Position numbers and translations under genes: made by a program
Part shown: piece by piece, positions 8,823 through 17,346 of the stretch
How the letters are laid out: each line of letters begins with the position of its first letter
How positions within the stretch are numbered: the stretch's first letter is position 1
The notes under the pieces: generated by a model
What the model saw: the letters and a program-made list of their open reading frames with translations, nothing else
What the model was told of the DNA's origin: nothing
Databases searched by the model: none
Assembly (NCBI GenBank): GCA_963800975.1
Contig: CAWDDB010000021.1
Span: 310,001-374,000, forward strand
Direction of reading: 5' to 3'
DNA length: 64,000 nucleotides
Source: JALYGY01 sp963800975
GTDB lineage: Bacteria > Actinomycetota > Rubrobacteria > Rubrobacterales > Rubrobacteraceae

Positions 8823-10258
8823 CCGCGACCGCTATCGGCTCGATCTCCGCGTCCTCCCGGCTCGGTCTCTCTTCCCACGCTCGCCCCGGCGCGATCCGCG
8901 GCCTCGAGCACCTCCCGCGCGGCGCGCTGCCCGGATTGCACGGCGCCGTCCATGTACCCGCACCACTCCGTGGCCGTCTCGGTGCCGGCCCAGTGGATAC
9001 GCCCGACCGGTTCGCGTATCGCCGCGCCGTGGTCCAGCAGGAACCCCGGCGTGGGGCTGCCGGAATAGCCGCCCCGCGAGTAGACCTCCGCTCCCCAGTC
9101 GAGGTCGCCGTACGCTCGGCATTCGAGCGCCTTCTCCCCGAAATACCGGGCCAGGCATTCGAGCACCGCCGTTCTTCGCTCTCCGGCGGTCCGCCTGCCC
9201 CACTCGCGAGCGTCCCGCCCCAGGATAAAGCCGGTCAAGACCCCGGCTTCGCCCCCTGGGGGAGAGTTGTCCGTCGTGACCCTGCAGGGGCCGGTGTCGC
9301 TCTCGGCCCGACCGTTGAGCCCATCCCCTCGCCAGAACGGCGAGTCGTAGACGGCGTGGCACTTGATCACCGCCCCCATCGGCATCCGTTGCGAGAGACC
9401 GTCCTGTACCGCCGGCAGAGCCGGTCGGTACTCGATGCGACCCCTCAACGCTGGCGGCAACGTGACGACGGCGGCGTCGGTACGTACCCCGACGAGCTCC
9501 GACTCCACCACAACCCCGTCCCCGTCCTGGGTGATCCGGCGTACCGGGGAGCCGAGGATCACCCGCTCACCCAGCTCTTCGGCCATCTTGACGGATATCT
9601 CTTGCGCTCCGCCGACGAACATCGTGTCTTCGACGGAGGCCTCTATGTCGAGCAACCCCTCAAAGCTACCGGACGAAGCGATGTCCGCGAGAACATAGAG
9701 CAGCGACATGTCCCGTGGCTCGCTGGCGTACAACGATTGGACGGCCAGGTCGAAGTATTGCCGCGCCCCCGCGCTCTCGGCGTGACCCAGCTTCCACGTC
9801 TCGAGCGTCTGGCCGTCCCACTCGGCCGCTCTTTCGGCGCTCCACGGAGCATCCGCCGGAACCTTCCGCGCCAGCTCGCTCAGGGCCTTGAAGGCTAACT
9901 CGGCCTCCCGGTAGGCCTCCGGATCCGCGAACGGAACGTCATCGCCGTCCTCGTACTCGCCGCGCTGGCCATCCTCGTAGAGCACGGTACGCCCTGGAAC
10001 GTCGTCGGGGAATGTTTCGACGCCGATCTCCCGCGCGAGCGCGTTTATCCTGCGCTGCCTCGGACCGACCCATTGCCCGCCCATCTCGACGGGCACCCCC
10101 CCGAGGTACTCGGTCAAGGTCCGGCCGCCGACCCTGTCCCGCGCCTCGAGCACGAGGACCGAGACGCCCGCGGCGACAAGCTCACGCGCCGCTACCAGCC
10201 CGGCCAGCCCCGCGCCGACAACCACGACGTCGGCCCGCGTCGATCTCCCGCCGCTCAT
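8819..10258 (-). CDS. FAD-dependent amine oxidase (putrescine/monoamine oxidase-like)
   Basis: Flavoenzyme of 479 residues of the MAO/putrescine oxidase group. The N-terminal dinucleotide-binding motif reads VVVVGAGLAGLVAARELV, followed by LEARDRVGGRT and MGGQWVGPRQRRI, which contact FAD and line the active site. Near the C-terminus WAGTETATEWCGYMDGAVQSG is the second FAD-binding motif. Such enzymes deaminate putrescine or a monoamine to the aldehyde with release of ammonia and peroxide. It overlaps the amidohydrolase start by 4 nt and lies just upstream of the pot genes, supporting a diamine substrate. The ATG at 10258 has only a weak ribosome site. Confidence 0.87.
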   Translation of the reverse strand: MSGGRSTRADVVVVGAGLAGLVAARELVAAGVSVLVLEARDRVGGRTLTEYLGGVPVEMGGQWVGPRQRRINALAREIGVETFPDDVPGRTVLYEDGQRGEYEDGDDVPFADPEAYREAELAFKALSELARKVPADAPWSAERAAEWDGQTLETWKLGHAESAGARQYFDLAVQSLYASEPRDMSLLYVLADIASSGSFEGLLDIEASVEDTMFVGGAQEISVKMAEELGERVILGSPVRRITQDGDGVVVESELVGVRTDAAVVTLPPALRGRIEYRPALPAVQDGLSQRMPMGAVIKCHAVYDSPFWRGDGLNGRAESDTGPCRVTTDNSPPGGEAGVLTGFILGRDAREWGRRTAGERRTAVLECLARYFGEKALECRAYGDLDWGAEVYSRGGYSGSPTPGFLLDHGAAIREPVGRIHWAGTETATEWCGYMDGAVQSGQRAAREVLEAADRAGASVGRETEPGGRGDRADSGRG

Positions 10259-10387
10259 CCCGGGGCCGTCCCGACGCGGAAGGCACCGGTCACGCTTCGC
10301 CCCTTGGCCAACGACCCTTTCCCCTTACCCTTGCCTCTCACCCCGTCTCCTCCTGGTTCGGGATTACCTTCTAGGCAAGCCGTGCCG

Positions 10388-11776
10388 TCAGTGCTTGCCG
10401 AGTCTCTCCGCGAGGGTCTTCCCGGTCGGGGGCTCGCCGGTACGCTCGGCCCTGTCGTCGACCTTCATCAGGCCTCGCTGCACGAACCGCGCGCCGAGCC
10501 AGCGCAGCGGCTCGGGCTCCCAACGGCGCGCCTCGTGGTTGACTGACGGTAGACGGGTGATCTCCGTGTCGCGGTCCAGGATCAGGTCCGCCAGCGTCCG
10601 GCCTGAGAGGTTGGCGGTCGCCACGCCCTGGCCCGTGTAGCCGCGCGCGGTGGCGACCCCGGCCGCGGGGTCGTAGGACATCGTGGGCATCCAGTCGCGC
10701 GGCACGCCCAGGGGCCCTCCCCAGGCGTGGGTGAACCGCGCCCCCCTGAGAACCGGGAACCAGTCCCTCGCCGTGCGTCTCAGCATCTCATGCGTCGGCG
10801 CGTGCCGGTCGTACTCGTCGCTTACGCGGGATCCCAGGTGGTAGGGCGCGCCGCGCCCCCCGAACAGTATGCGCCCGTCGGCGGTGCGTGAGAGGTAGTC
10901 CACCGAGTAGCGGCCGGACGCCACGCACTCGCGCCCGTCCCAGCCGATCTCCGACCACTGGTCTTGCGAGAGCGGCTGCGTGAGCACGATAAGCGAGTAG
11001 ATCGGCAGCACGTCGCGCCGCAGCTTGGGCAGTCGCGCCAGGTACGCCTCCCCAGCGAGCACGATGGTCCGCGCGCGCACCTCGCCGCGGGCGGTCACCA
11101 GCCTGGGGTCCTCGCCGGTCTCGAAGTCGGTGACGGGCGTCTGCTCGAAGATCGTGCCCCCGAGGCGCTCGACGGCCCGAGCCAGCCCCCGCACGAGCCG
11201 CGCGGGGTGGATTGTCGCGCAGTGCGCGTTGAAGAACGCGCCCCTGGCGTCCGTGATCCGGACGCGCCGCGCGGTCTCACGCTCGTCTAGCACCGCGCAC
11301 CCATCTTGCAGGTCCAGGGCATGCAGGGCCTCGTAGGTGTCTCTTGTGCCTGGAAGCTGGCTCGGGCCGCGGGCGATGCGGAGCATCCCGCCGCGGTTGT
11401 ACTGGGCGTCGATGCCCTCGGCCTCCGCGACCCTCCCGACCTCGTCGACCGCGTTGCGCATCTCCAGGAGCAGGTTGCGCGCAGCCCCCGCGCCAAAGCG
11501 CCGCGTGAGCTCCTGCGGACCGACGGGGAACGCGGAGCTGCACCACGCGCCGTTGCGGCCGGACGCCCCGAAGCCGGCCACCTCGCCCTCGAGCACCACG
11601 ACCCGCAGCGAGGGCTCACGCTTGAGAAGGTAATAGGCGGTCCACAGACCCGTGAAGCCGGCGCCCAGTATAGCCACGTCCGCCTCCGCGGGACCCCGCA
11701 GCGAAGGCCTCGGGGCGAGTTCCTCGCCCGCCGTCTCCAGCCAGAAACTGTAGGAGCGGTAGTCTCTACCGTCCAT
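10388..11776 (-). CDS. FAD-dependent DAO-family oxidoreductase, PuuB-like
   Basis: Flavoprotein of 462 residues in the D-amino-acid oxidase superfamily, most like gamma-glutamylputrescine oxidases. Features: an N-terminal tail with YSFWLETAGEE, the FAD motif DVAILGAGFTGLWTAYYLLK, the GASGRNGAWC stretch that binds flavin, and a C-terminal GYTGQGVATANLSGRTLADL. The gene sits between an omega-transaminase and an amine oxidase in the same direction. No gamma-glutamylputrescine synthetase (PuuA) or hydrolase (PuuD) is seen in the window, so the substrate could be another N-substituted amine. The ATG at 11776 has a weak ribosome site. Confidence 0.82.
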   Translation of the reverse strand: MDGRDYRSYSFWLETAGEELAPRPSLRGPAEADVAILGAGFTGLWTAYYLLKREPSLRVVVLEGEVAGFGASGRNGAWCSSAFPVGPQELTRRFGAGAARNLLLEMRNAVDEVGRVAEAEGIDAQYNRGGMLRIARGPSQLPGTRDTYEALHALDLQDGCAVLDERETARRVRITDARGAFFNAHCATIHPARLVRGLARAVERLGGTIFEQTPVTDFETGEDPRLVTARGEVRARTIVLAGEAYLARLPKLRRDVLPIYSLIVLTQPLSQDQWSEIGWDGRECVASGRYSVDYLSRTADGRILFGGRGAPYHLGSRVSDEYDRHAPTHEMLRRTARDWFPVLRGARFTHAWGGPLGVPRDWMPTMSYDPAAGVATARGYTGQGVATANLSGRTLADLILDRDTEITRLPSVNHEARRWEPEPLRWLGARFVQRGLMKVDDRAERTGEPPTGKTLAERLGKH

Positions 11777-11802
11777 CCGGATCCGTGCTTCCGCCGGAAA
11801 AC

Positions 11803-13167
11803 TCAGTTGCGGTATCCTAGCTCCTTCTCCAGCTCCGTCAGCGCGTCGTCGGTGATCTCCGCGATCCTACCCAGAACCTCCTTGTCGGCGACGAGCGCCG
11901 GGGAGTACTGGATGACGGGATCGTCCTTGTCGTCGAAGCGGCAGATCAGGCCGCCCTCGAGCAGCTTCCTCGAAACGACGCCCTTGAAGTACCGCTGGTA
12001 CTCGTCGTCCTCCAGCGGCGTCCCGTCGGCCCGCTCGGGGTTGACCTCGACGGCCCAGAAAAAGCCCATCCCCCGTACCTCTTTGACGATCGGGTGCCCC
12101 TCGGCCATCCTCTTGAGCTCGTCCCCGAAGTAGCCCTCTAGGTTGCGCACGTTTTCGAGGAGCCCCTCGCGCTCGATGATGCGGATGTTCTCGGAGGCCA
12201 CCGCCGCCGATACCGGGTGCCCGCCGAAGGTCGAGCCGTGCATAAACATCGGCGCGTTGCTCCTGAGCGCCTCGCCCATCTTGTCGTTGACGACGACGCC
12301 GCCCATCGGCAGGTAGCCGCTGGTGACGCCCTTCGCGAAGCTGGTCATGTCCGGCACCACGTCGAAGCGCTCTATGCCGAACCACTCGCCGAGGCGTCCG
12401 AAGGCGCAGATCACGGCGTCCGAGACGAGCAGCACGCCGTGCCTGTCGCAGATCTCGCGCACCCGTCCCCAGTACTCCGGCGGCGGGACCAGGCAACCGC
12501 CCGCGTTCTGGACCGGCTCAAGGATTACCGCCGCGACCGTCTCTGGCGACGCGAACTCGATCGCCTCCTCGATGGCGTCCGCCGCCCCTTCCGGGTCCTG
12601 CTGGGTGTTCGGTACGTGCATGAAGCCCTGCAAGAGCGGCTCGAACGGGGCCCTGAAAGCCGGCACCCCCGTCACGGAGAGCGCGCCCATCGTCGTGCCG
12701 TGGTAGGCGACTTGGCGCGAGATGACCTTGTATCTGGTCTTCTCGCCGTTCGCCTTGTGGTACTGGCGCGCGAGCTTTATGACCGTCTCCACCGCCTCGG
12801 ACCCTGACGATACGAAGAAGGTGGAGTTGAGATCCCCCGGCGCTATCTCGGCGATCTTGGCTGCAAGCTCAAGGCTCCTAGGGTGCTGGAAGCTCCAGTT
12901 GGGGAAGAAGCCGAGCTCCTTCATCTGGGCAGCCGCGACCTCGCCCAACTCCGTCCTGCCGTGCCCGACCTGCGTGGTGAAGAGCCCAGCCAGCCCGTCT
13001 ATGTAGCGGTCGCCCTTGTCGTCCGTGACGTAGCATCCCTCACCAGAGACGATTAGCGGCAGCTTCGACCAGTCCTCCGCGTAAGGCGTGAAATGCAGCA
13101 TGAGGTTCTCCACGCCCGCGAGAGGCGCGCCGTCCCCACGATCCCCAAGACCACGCATGACATCCAT
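11803..13167 (-). CDS. Omega-amino acid/putrescine:pyruvate aminotransferase (class III)
   Basis: PLP-dependent transaminase, 454 residues, close in layout to SpuC-type putrescine:pyruvate and beta-alanine:pyruvate enzymes. Motifs: GLAGLFTTQVGHGR at the active-site entrance, FFVSSGSEAVETVIKLAR for phosphate binding, YHGTTMGALSVTG, the pyridine-contacting aspartate in LLVSDAVICAFGRLGEW (DAVICAFG in place of the common DEVITGFG), and the lysine in TSFAKGVTSGYLPMGG. It is the first gene of the minus-strand polyamine cluster, with GGAGGAGG before the ATG and its own promoter upstream. Expected reaction: diamine or omega-amino acid plus pyruvate to aldehyde plus alanine, the alanine then being recycled by the alanine dehydrogenase encoded nearby. 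Confidence 0.85.
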   Translation of the reverse strand: MDVMRGLGDRGDGAPLAGVENLMLHFTPYAEDWSKLPLIVSGEGCYVTDDKGDRYIDGLAGLFTTQVGHGRTELGEVAAAQMKELGFFPNWSFQHPRSLELAAKIAEIAPGDLNSTFFVSSGSEAVETVIKLARQYHKANGEKTRYKVISRQVAYHGTTMGALSVTGVPAFRAPFEPLLQGFMHVPNTQQDPEGAADAIEEAIEFASPETVAAVILEPVQNAGGCLVPPPEYWGRVREICDRHGVLLVSDAVICAFGRLGEWFGIERFDVVPDMTSFAKGVTSGYLPMGGVVVNDKMGEALRSNAPMFMHGSTFGGHPVSAAVASENIRIIEREGLLENVRNLEGYFGDELKRMAEGHPIVKEVRGMGFFWAVEVNPERADGTPLEDDEYQRYFKGVVSRKLLEGGLICRFDDKDDPVIQYSPALVADKEVLGRIAEITDDALTELEKELGYRN

Positions 13168-13216
13168 CCTGTAACCTCCTCCAGCCGGAGCCGAAGAATC
13201 CTCGGCGTTTGCACGA

Positions 13217-13245
13217 ATGCTACACAGTTACTGTAAGGGGGTCAA
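13217..13245 (-). promoter_or_regulatory. Promoter of the polyamine catabolic cluster with TTACTGTAA box
   Basis: On the minus strand TTGACC (13245-13240) and TAGCAT (13222-13217) are separated by exactly 17 nt, a good sigma-70-type promoter about 50 nt before the transaminase start. The spacer holds the symmetrical TTACAGTAA (13236-13228). A matching TTACTGTA occurs in the ald/regulator intergenic region. A box between -35 and -10 is where MerR-family activators bind. The rest of the 13168-13518 gap shows no gene that I can support. Confidence 0.5.
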
Positions 13246-13518
13246 GACGCGTAGAAGTATAGGGAGCGCAGGCCCAGGTTGGAATATACGGGGGGGACGA
13301 ACCTTGTTGGCCGGGGCGTTGTACCGGCGGCCAATCCTCGCGGTCCGGGGTGGCTCTGGCCGTGTACCTCGCCCGGGGATCCGCGGAGCCGTTACCGAAG
13401 TGTTATGGGACCGTCTCCGAAGCGTTACTCTGGCGTTGCCGTCCTGTAATTCGCGTCCCCTACAGTGTATCCACACGCTCGAGGAGTTCGGGCGTCGAGG
13501 ACGACACGGGAGGCGGCT

Positions 13519-13962
13519 ATGGGACGGATGGCGATGGTACTGGCGGCGGTGGCCGCGATGCTCTTGCTCTCGGCTGGAATGGCCCTGGCCGCGTCCCTGA
13601 CCGGAACCGCCGACCGGGACGTGCTCGACGGCACCCGCCGGGCAGAGGTGATCTCCGGTCTGCGCGGCGGGGACACGCTGCACGGGCAGGGGGGCAAGGA
13701 CACCGTCAAGGGCGGGCTCGGCGTCGACGAGGTCAGCGGCGGGGTTGGGGCCGACAAGGTCTACGGCAACGCTGGCGACGACATCCTGATCGACTCCCCT
13801 GACAAGGACAGGGATGTGCTCTACGGCGGGGCCGGCAGCGACAACGTGCAGGTGCGTGACTTCCCGGCCGTAAAGGACGTCGTCGACTGCGGCGAGGGAC
13901 GCGACTGGGCCTACGTGGACAAGATGGACGTGGTCGAGAACTGCGAGGTCGTCAGGCGCTAG
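13519..13962 (+). CDS. Secreted hemolysin-type (RTX-like) calcium-repeat protein
   Basis: Small exported protein of 147 residues from the ATG at 13519, which has GGGAGGC upstream; an in-frame start 54 nt earlier would spoil the signal peptide. The signal sequence runs to about AGMALAA. The body contains degenerate glycine/aspartate nonapeptides such as LRGGDTLHGQGGKDTV, VYGNAGDDIL and LYGGAGSDNV, which in RTX proteins coordinate calcium in a beta-roll. The C-terminal VDCGEGRDWAYVD...NCEVV block recurs in the similar proteins at 50.6 and 51.7 kb in this window. No catalytic domain is present; a cell-surface or structural role is likely. A strong terminator follows. Confidence 0.75.
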   Translation: MGRMAMVLAAVAAMLLLSAGMALAASLTGTADRDVLDGTRRAEVISGLRGGDTLHGQGGKDTVKGGLGVDEVSGGVGADKVYGNAGDDILIDSPDKDRDVLYGGAGSDNVQVRDFPAVKDVVDCGEGRDWAYVDKMDVVENCEVVRR

Positions 13963-13990
13963 AGCAAAGAACAAACCCACTTTCCCGCGC

Positions 13991-14023
13991 GCCGGCGTCC
14001 CCTCGGGGGCGCCGGCCTCTTTT
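13991..14023 (+). terminator. Intrinsic terminator after the calcium-repeat gene
   Basis: A 12-bp stem (13991-14002 with 14005-14016, one G-T pair) closed by a 2-nt loop is followed by CTCTTTT. It lies 29 nt past the stop codon of the upstream gene. Confidence 0.8.
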
Positions 14024-14127
14024 GCCCCTGAAGTCCAAATTTCCCTACTCTGCTTTGTGTTCGCTGCGCGCAGAACACCACGCCGAGGATGAAACGACCC
14101 ACGCTATCCTCACTCCTTGGCGAGATC

Positions 14128-14360
14128 GGAGGGTGTCTCTCGCGCTTGGCGCGAGTGATCCGGAGCCCGCCTCGGGGGTGGTCTCGATGCGTTTCAGGAA
14201 CGGGGGGAGCGCCACGTGGTCGGACTGGCGACCCTCGGCGGGAAGCGCCCAGTGGACGCTGACGGGCTGCGCGGGAGAGAAGACCGTGTACGTCCGCTAC
14301 CGCGACGAGGCGGGTAACGTCCCGCGGCGGGCGGCCGACAGGATCACCTTCCGGCCGTAG
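14128..14360 (+). pseudogene. C-terminal remnant of a secreted Ig-like repeat protein
   Basis: The reading frame ending at 14360 encodes LALGASDPEPASGV, then MRFRNGGS, WSDWRPSAGSAQWTLT and KTVYVRYRDEAGNV, finishing in ITFRP. This is the pattern of the Ig-like modules found at the C-termini of large exported actinobacterial proteins (D-P-x-x-G-V-x-x-M-R ... K-T-V-Y-V-x-Y-R-D-x-A-G-N). The upstream part of the open frame looks random, has no plausible start or ribosome site and lies directly behind a terminator. I read it as the tail of a gene whose front has been lost. Nothing else is seen up to 14543. Confidence 0.5.
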
Positions 14361-14543
14361 GCGCGTTTCCGGTCTTGCAGGACCAACTCGCTCGGCGGCA
14401 GAGTAGGCATCCCCTCGACAGGTGCCGTCGCGAAACCGCCCCGTTGAACGTCCCTGCGATCTTGGAACCTCACAAAGCGCCGAATGGCCACGAGTCAAGC
14501 CAACGGTCCGATGCGATGAACATGACCGGCCGGTCTATCCGCT

Positions 14544-16355
14544 CTACGAGAACGCTGCGTGGAAGAAGTTCGCGAGGCGGGGATAGAGGACCTTCAGGTT
14601 CTCCGGCCTGGCGATACCGTGTCCCTCGTCCTCGAAGGTCAGCAGCTCGTAGGCGATGCCGCGTTCGTCGAGGACCTCCCTTACGACGCTGACGTTCTCA
14701 GGGGTGACGTTCGGGTCCTTCAAGCCCTGCACGATCAGTAGCCGCCCGCGGATGTTGTCCACGTAATTGATCGGGGAGCGCTCGCGGTAGCGCTCGGGGA
14801 CCTCCTCGGGCGAGCCGCCCATCATCTCCTCGCTATAGGGCCTGAGGTCGGGGCGGGTTCCGTGGTAGTCCACGACCAGGTCGGTCATGCCGCAGATGGG
14901 GGCCGCGGCGGCCACGAGGTCCGGCTCGAAGTGTGTGATCGCCCACCACGCCGAGTAGCCGCCGTAGGAGGTACCCGTTACGCCGACGCGTCCGGGCTCG
15001 GCGACGCCGGCCTCGATCAGGGCCTCGATCCCGCCCCTTATGTCCTCCTGCTCGCGCCCGCCCCAGCCGTCCTGTTTGATCGACTCCTGGAATGCGAGCC
15101 CGAACCCCGTGCTTCCCCGGTAGTTGGGGGAGAGGACGTTGAAGCCGCGCGAGAGGAAGTACTGGATCTGGGCGTTGAACCTGTCCTCGGCGTGATAGGT
15201 GGGACCGCCGTGAACCAGCACGATGGTCCCCTTGCTCCGTGCCGGCGCCCGGTACAACCATCCCTGCACCGCGAGCCCGTCGACGGAGGTCCAGGCGAAG
15301 TCCTCGGCCGCCACGAGGTCTTGCGGTTGGAGCGGGGTGCGCTCCCAGAGGTCGGTCAGGCTCGGCGGTGCTTCGCCGGACTCTGCCGGGTCGAAGAGCA
15401 CGAGGTCAGCCGGATGGCGGGCGTCGTAGTGGAGCCCGACCCAACCTTCCCGGATCGGCGCCAGCGGCTCCAGGCTCCCCGCGATCGCCGGAATGCGCTC
15501 TTCGGCGCCGCTCTCCGGGTCGAATAGCGTTGCTCGGGCGCGCGCCCGTTCCACCTCCACCGCCACCACGAGGCCGCCGTTCGGGGGGACGAAGGCGTAC
15601 TCCAGGTTCCGTTCGGGGTCGTCGAGCAGCCAGGTGACGGAGCCCTCCTCCCAGACGCCCAACCGGCGGTGCGTCTCCATCTCGACCACGAAGAGCGCCC
15701 GCCGTCCGTCCGGGAGCCAAGAAGCGTAGGTCTTGACCTCCGCACCGAAGTTCAGAATCTCGCGGTCGTCGCGGCCCTCGACGTCGACGAGCCAGACCTG
15801 CATGCCAGACGGGTGGAGGTCGTTGCGGTGGTAGAGGATTGTTTCGCCGCTCGCGTTGAGCTGGGGATCGGTCTCGTTCCCCCTGCGCGGACGCGTGAGC
15901 ACCCTGCGCTCGCCGCTCTGGAGGTCGTGGCGGTAGATCCAGGTCCCCTCTATCTCCTGGCCGGTGTCCACGTCGAAGTTGGCCCCGTAGACGAGCCAGC
16001 GCCCGTGCACCTGCCCTCCACTGAGGTAGTAGTTGGGCTTCGCCTCCGTTAGCGGCCGCATCAGGCCAGGCTCCTCGAGGTTCACGAGAAAGAGGCGCGT
16101 CCGCTCGTCGCCGTCGTTGTCCTGGCCGACCACGACCGCGCTGCCGTCGGGGGTCCACGACACGACCAGCGTCTCGTCGTCCGTGTCAGTCAGGCGGAGC
16201 GGGGGAGAGGAGCCGTCTGTCGGGGCCGCGAACACGTCCGCCGCCGGCCCGAGCCGCGACCAGCTCCACGCGACCCAGCCGCCGTCGCGGGAGACCTGCG
16301 CGCCGGAGAGCACCGGGACGGTCAGCAGAGCGTCGAGATTGCCCTGGGGATCCAA
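14544..16355 (-). CDS. S9-family prolyl oligopeptidase-type serine peptidase
   Basis: Cytosolic alpha/beta-hydrolase peptidase of 603 residues. The first 350 or so residues form a WD/beta-propeller-like domain (repeats such as VSWTPDGSAVVVGQD and YASWLPDGRRALFV), which gates access; the C-terminal third is the hydrolase. The nucleophile is in GTSYGGY (Ser463), the acid is Asp547 in GLKDPNVTP and the histidine is His579 in DEGHGI. GTIVLVHGGPTYH is the oxyanion-hole segment. It has no signal peptide. The start lies 9 nt past the stop of the MerR-XRE-cupin regulator gene, so the two are likely co-transcribed. It probably cleaves short peptides after proline or small residues. Confidence 0.9.
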   Translation of the reverse strand: MDPQGNLDALLTVPVLSGAQVSRDGGWVAWSWSRLGPAADVFAAPTDGSSPPLRLTDTDDETLVVSWTPDGSAVVVGQDNDGDERTRLFLVNLEEPGLMRPLTEAKPNYYLSGGQVHGRWLVYGANFDVDTGQEIEGTWIYRHDLQSGERRVLTRPRRGNETDPQLNASGETILYHRNDLHPSGMQVWLVDVEGRDDREILNFGAEVKTYASWLPDGRRALFVVEMETHRRLGVWEEGSVTWLLDDPERNLEYAFVPPNGGLVVAVEVERARARATLFDPESGAEERIPAIAGSLEPLAPIREGWVGLHYDARHPADLVLFDPAESGEAPPSLTDLWERTPLQPQDLVAAEDFAWTSVDGLAVQGWLYRAPARSKGTIVLVHGGPTYHAEDRFNAQIQYFLSRGFNVLSPNYRGSTGFGLAFQESIKQDGWGGREQEDIRGGIEALIEAGVAEPGRVGVTGTSYGGYSAWWAITHFEPDLVAAAAPICGMTDLVVDYHGTRPDLRPYSEEMMGGSPEEVPERYRERSPINYVDNIRGRLLIVQGLKDPNVTPENVSVVREVLDERGIAYELLTFEDEGHGIARPENLKVLYPRLANFFHAAFS

Positions 16356-16364
16356 AGCTCCGGC

Positions 16365-17174
16365 CTAGAAGGTGGGCGGCGTGTTGACGTAGATCGCCTC
16401 GACGGGCTCTTCGGCTGCCCACCACCGATGCTGGGTCGTCGACGGGAAGTACAGCGTGTCGCCAGCGGCGACCTCGTAGGTGCCCTGATCCTTTAGCTCC
16501 ACAAAGAGGACGCCCGAGATCACGTGCACGAACTCCTCGCCGTTGTGCGAGTAGAAGCCCTCGCTTCCGGCGCCCGCCGGTACCCTGATGTAGGAGGGAT
16601 CCATGATCTTCTCGCCAGAGGCCATCTCCTCGAAACGCACCCCGTTCTCCCACTGCATCACGGGCCTGTCCTCGCCCCGCACCAGCGGGGGGTGTTGCTC
16701 CAGGTCGGCCCCGAAAAGCTCCCGCATCGTTACCCCGTACGCCCCGGCCAGCCGCCGCAGCGAGGCGACCGAAGCCCCGGAACCGCCGCGCTCGAGCGCC
16801 GAGATGAACGAGATGGAGAGCCCCGTGGTCTGCGCGACCTCCTTGAGCGTCTTGTGCGCCCGCGTGCGCAGCCTCCGCAGCCTCTCGCCCATGGCGTTCG
16901 GCGTAAAGTCGGCGCCGTTCGCCCCTGGGTTCTCGGCCGCGGGTCCCAGCTGCTTTCGTATGGCCGCGAAGTTGAGGCCCTCGACCTTCCTGAGCTGCTT
17001 GATCTTGCGCAGCCGCTCCACGTCGGGCTCCGTGTAGACCCTGTAGCCCCGGTCCGTGCGGCGTGGCCTCACGAGGCGCTCCCGCTCCCACAGCCTCAGG
17101 GTCTGCGGTGCCAGACCTATGGCTTGCGAGACCTCGCCGATCGAAAATCCTACCGAACTTGCGCCAGACGTCAG
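16365..17174 (-). CDS. MerR-XRE-cupin transcriptional regulator
   Basis: Three regulatory domains in one chain. An N-terminal MerR helix-turn-helix with wing (FSIGEVSQAIGLAPQTLRLW to roughly residue 75) is followed by an XRE-type helix-turn-helix (GERLRRLRTRAHKTLKEVAQ, SISFISALERG) and a C-terminal cupin (SHNGEEFVHVISGVLFVEL, AGDTLYFPSTTQHRWW). XRE plus cupin is the architecture of PuuR-like regulators of amine catabolism; the added MerR domain is uncommon. The start is uncertain: the frame is open to a TTG at 17276 without a ribosome site. I favour an unusual CTG at 17174 because GGGAGG lies 6 nt before it and a TATACT lies between it and the earlier GTG at 17249. Target genes are inferred to be the flanking amine genes. 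Confidence 0.82.
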   Translation of the reverse strand: MTSGASSVGFSIGEVSQAIGLAPQTLRLWERERLVRPRRTDRGYRVYTEPDVERLRKIKQLRKVEGLNFAAIRKQLGPAAENPGANGADFTPNAMGERLRRLRTRAHKTLKEVAQTTGLSISFISALERGGSGASVASLRRLAGAYGVTMRELFGADLEQHPPLVRGEDRPVMQWENGVRFEEMASGEKIMDPSYIRVPAGAGSEGFYSHNGEEFVHVISGVLFVELKDQGTYEVAAGDTLYFPSTTQHRWWAAEEPVEAIYVNTPPTF

Positions 17175-17286
17175 CGCTCGCCTCCCATCCTGTGCGTCCC
17201 CAAGTCTCTGTGAGCCCGCAGTATACCTGTAAAGCTGCTGCAATCGCACCGATCTTGCCCGAGACCCGGAGACCAATACCGTATCA

Positions 17287-17313
17287 TTGCGAGTTTACTG
17301 TAGCCTGTTATAA
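17287..17313 (+). promoter_or_regulatory. Candidate ald promoter with TTACTGTA box
   Basis: A TTATAA -10 (17308-17313) lies about 30 nt before the ald start, with a poor -35 (TTGCGA, 17287-17292) at 15 nt or CATTGC (17285-17290) at 17 nt. TTACTGTA (17295-17302) sits in the spacer, matching the box in the spacer of the promoter near 13.2 kb. A related TTTACAGGTATACT on the minus strand (17236-17220 region) may be the regulator gene's own control site. Confidence 0.35.
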
Positions 17314-17346
17314 GGTACCGGGGCAAGAGGACGAGAAGGAGACAGC

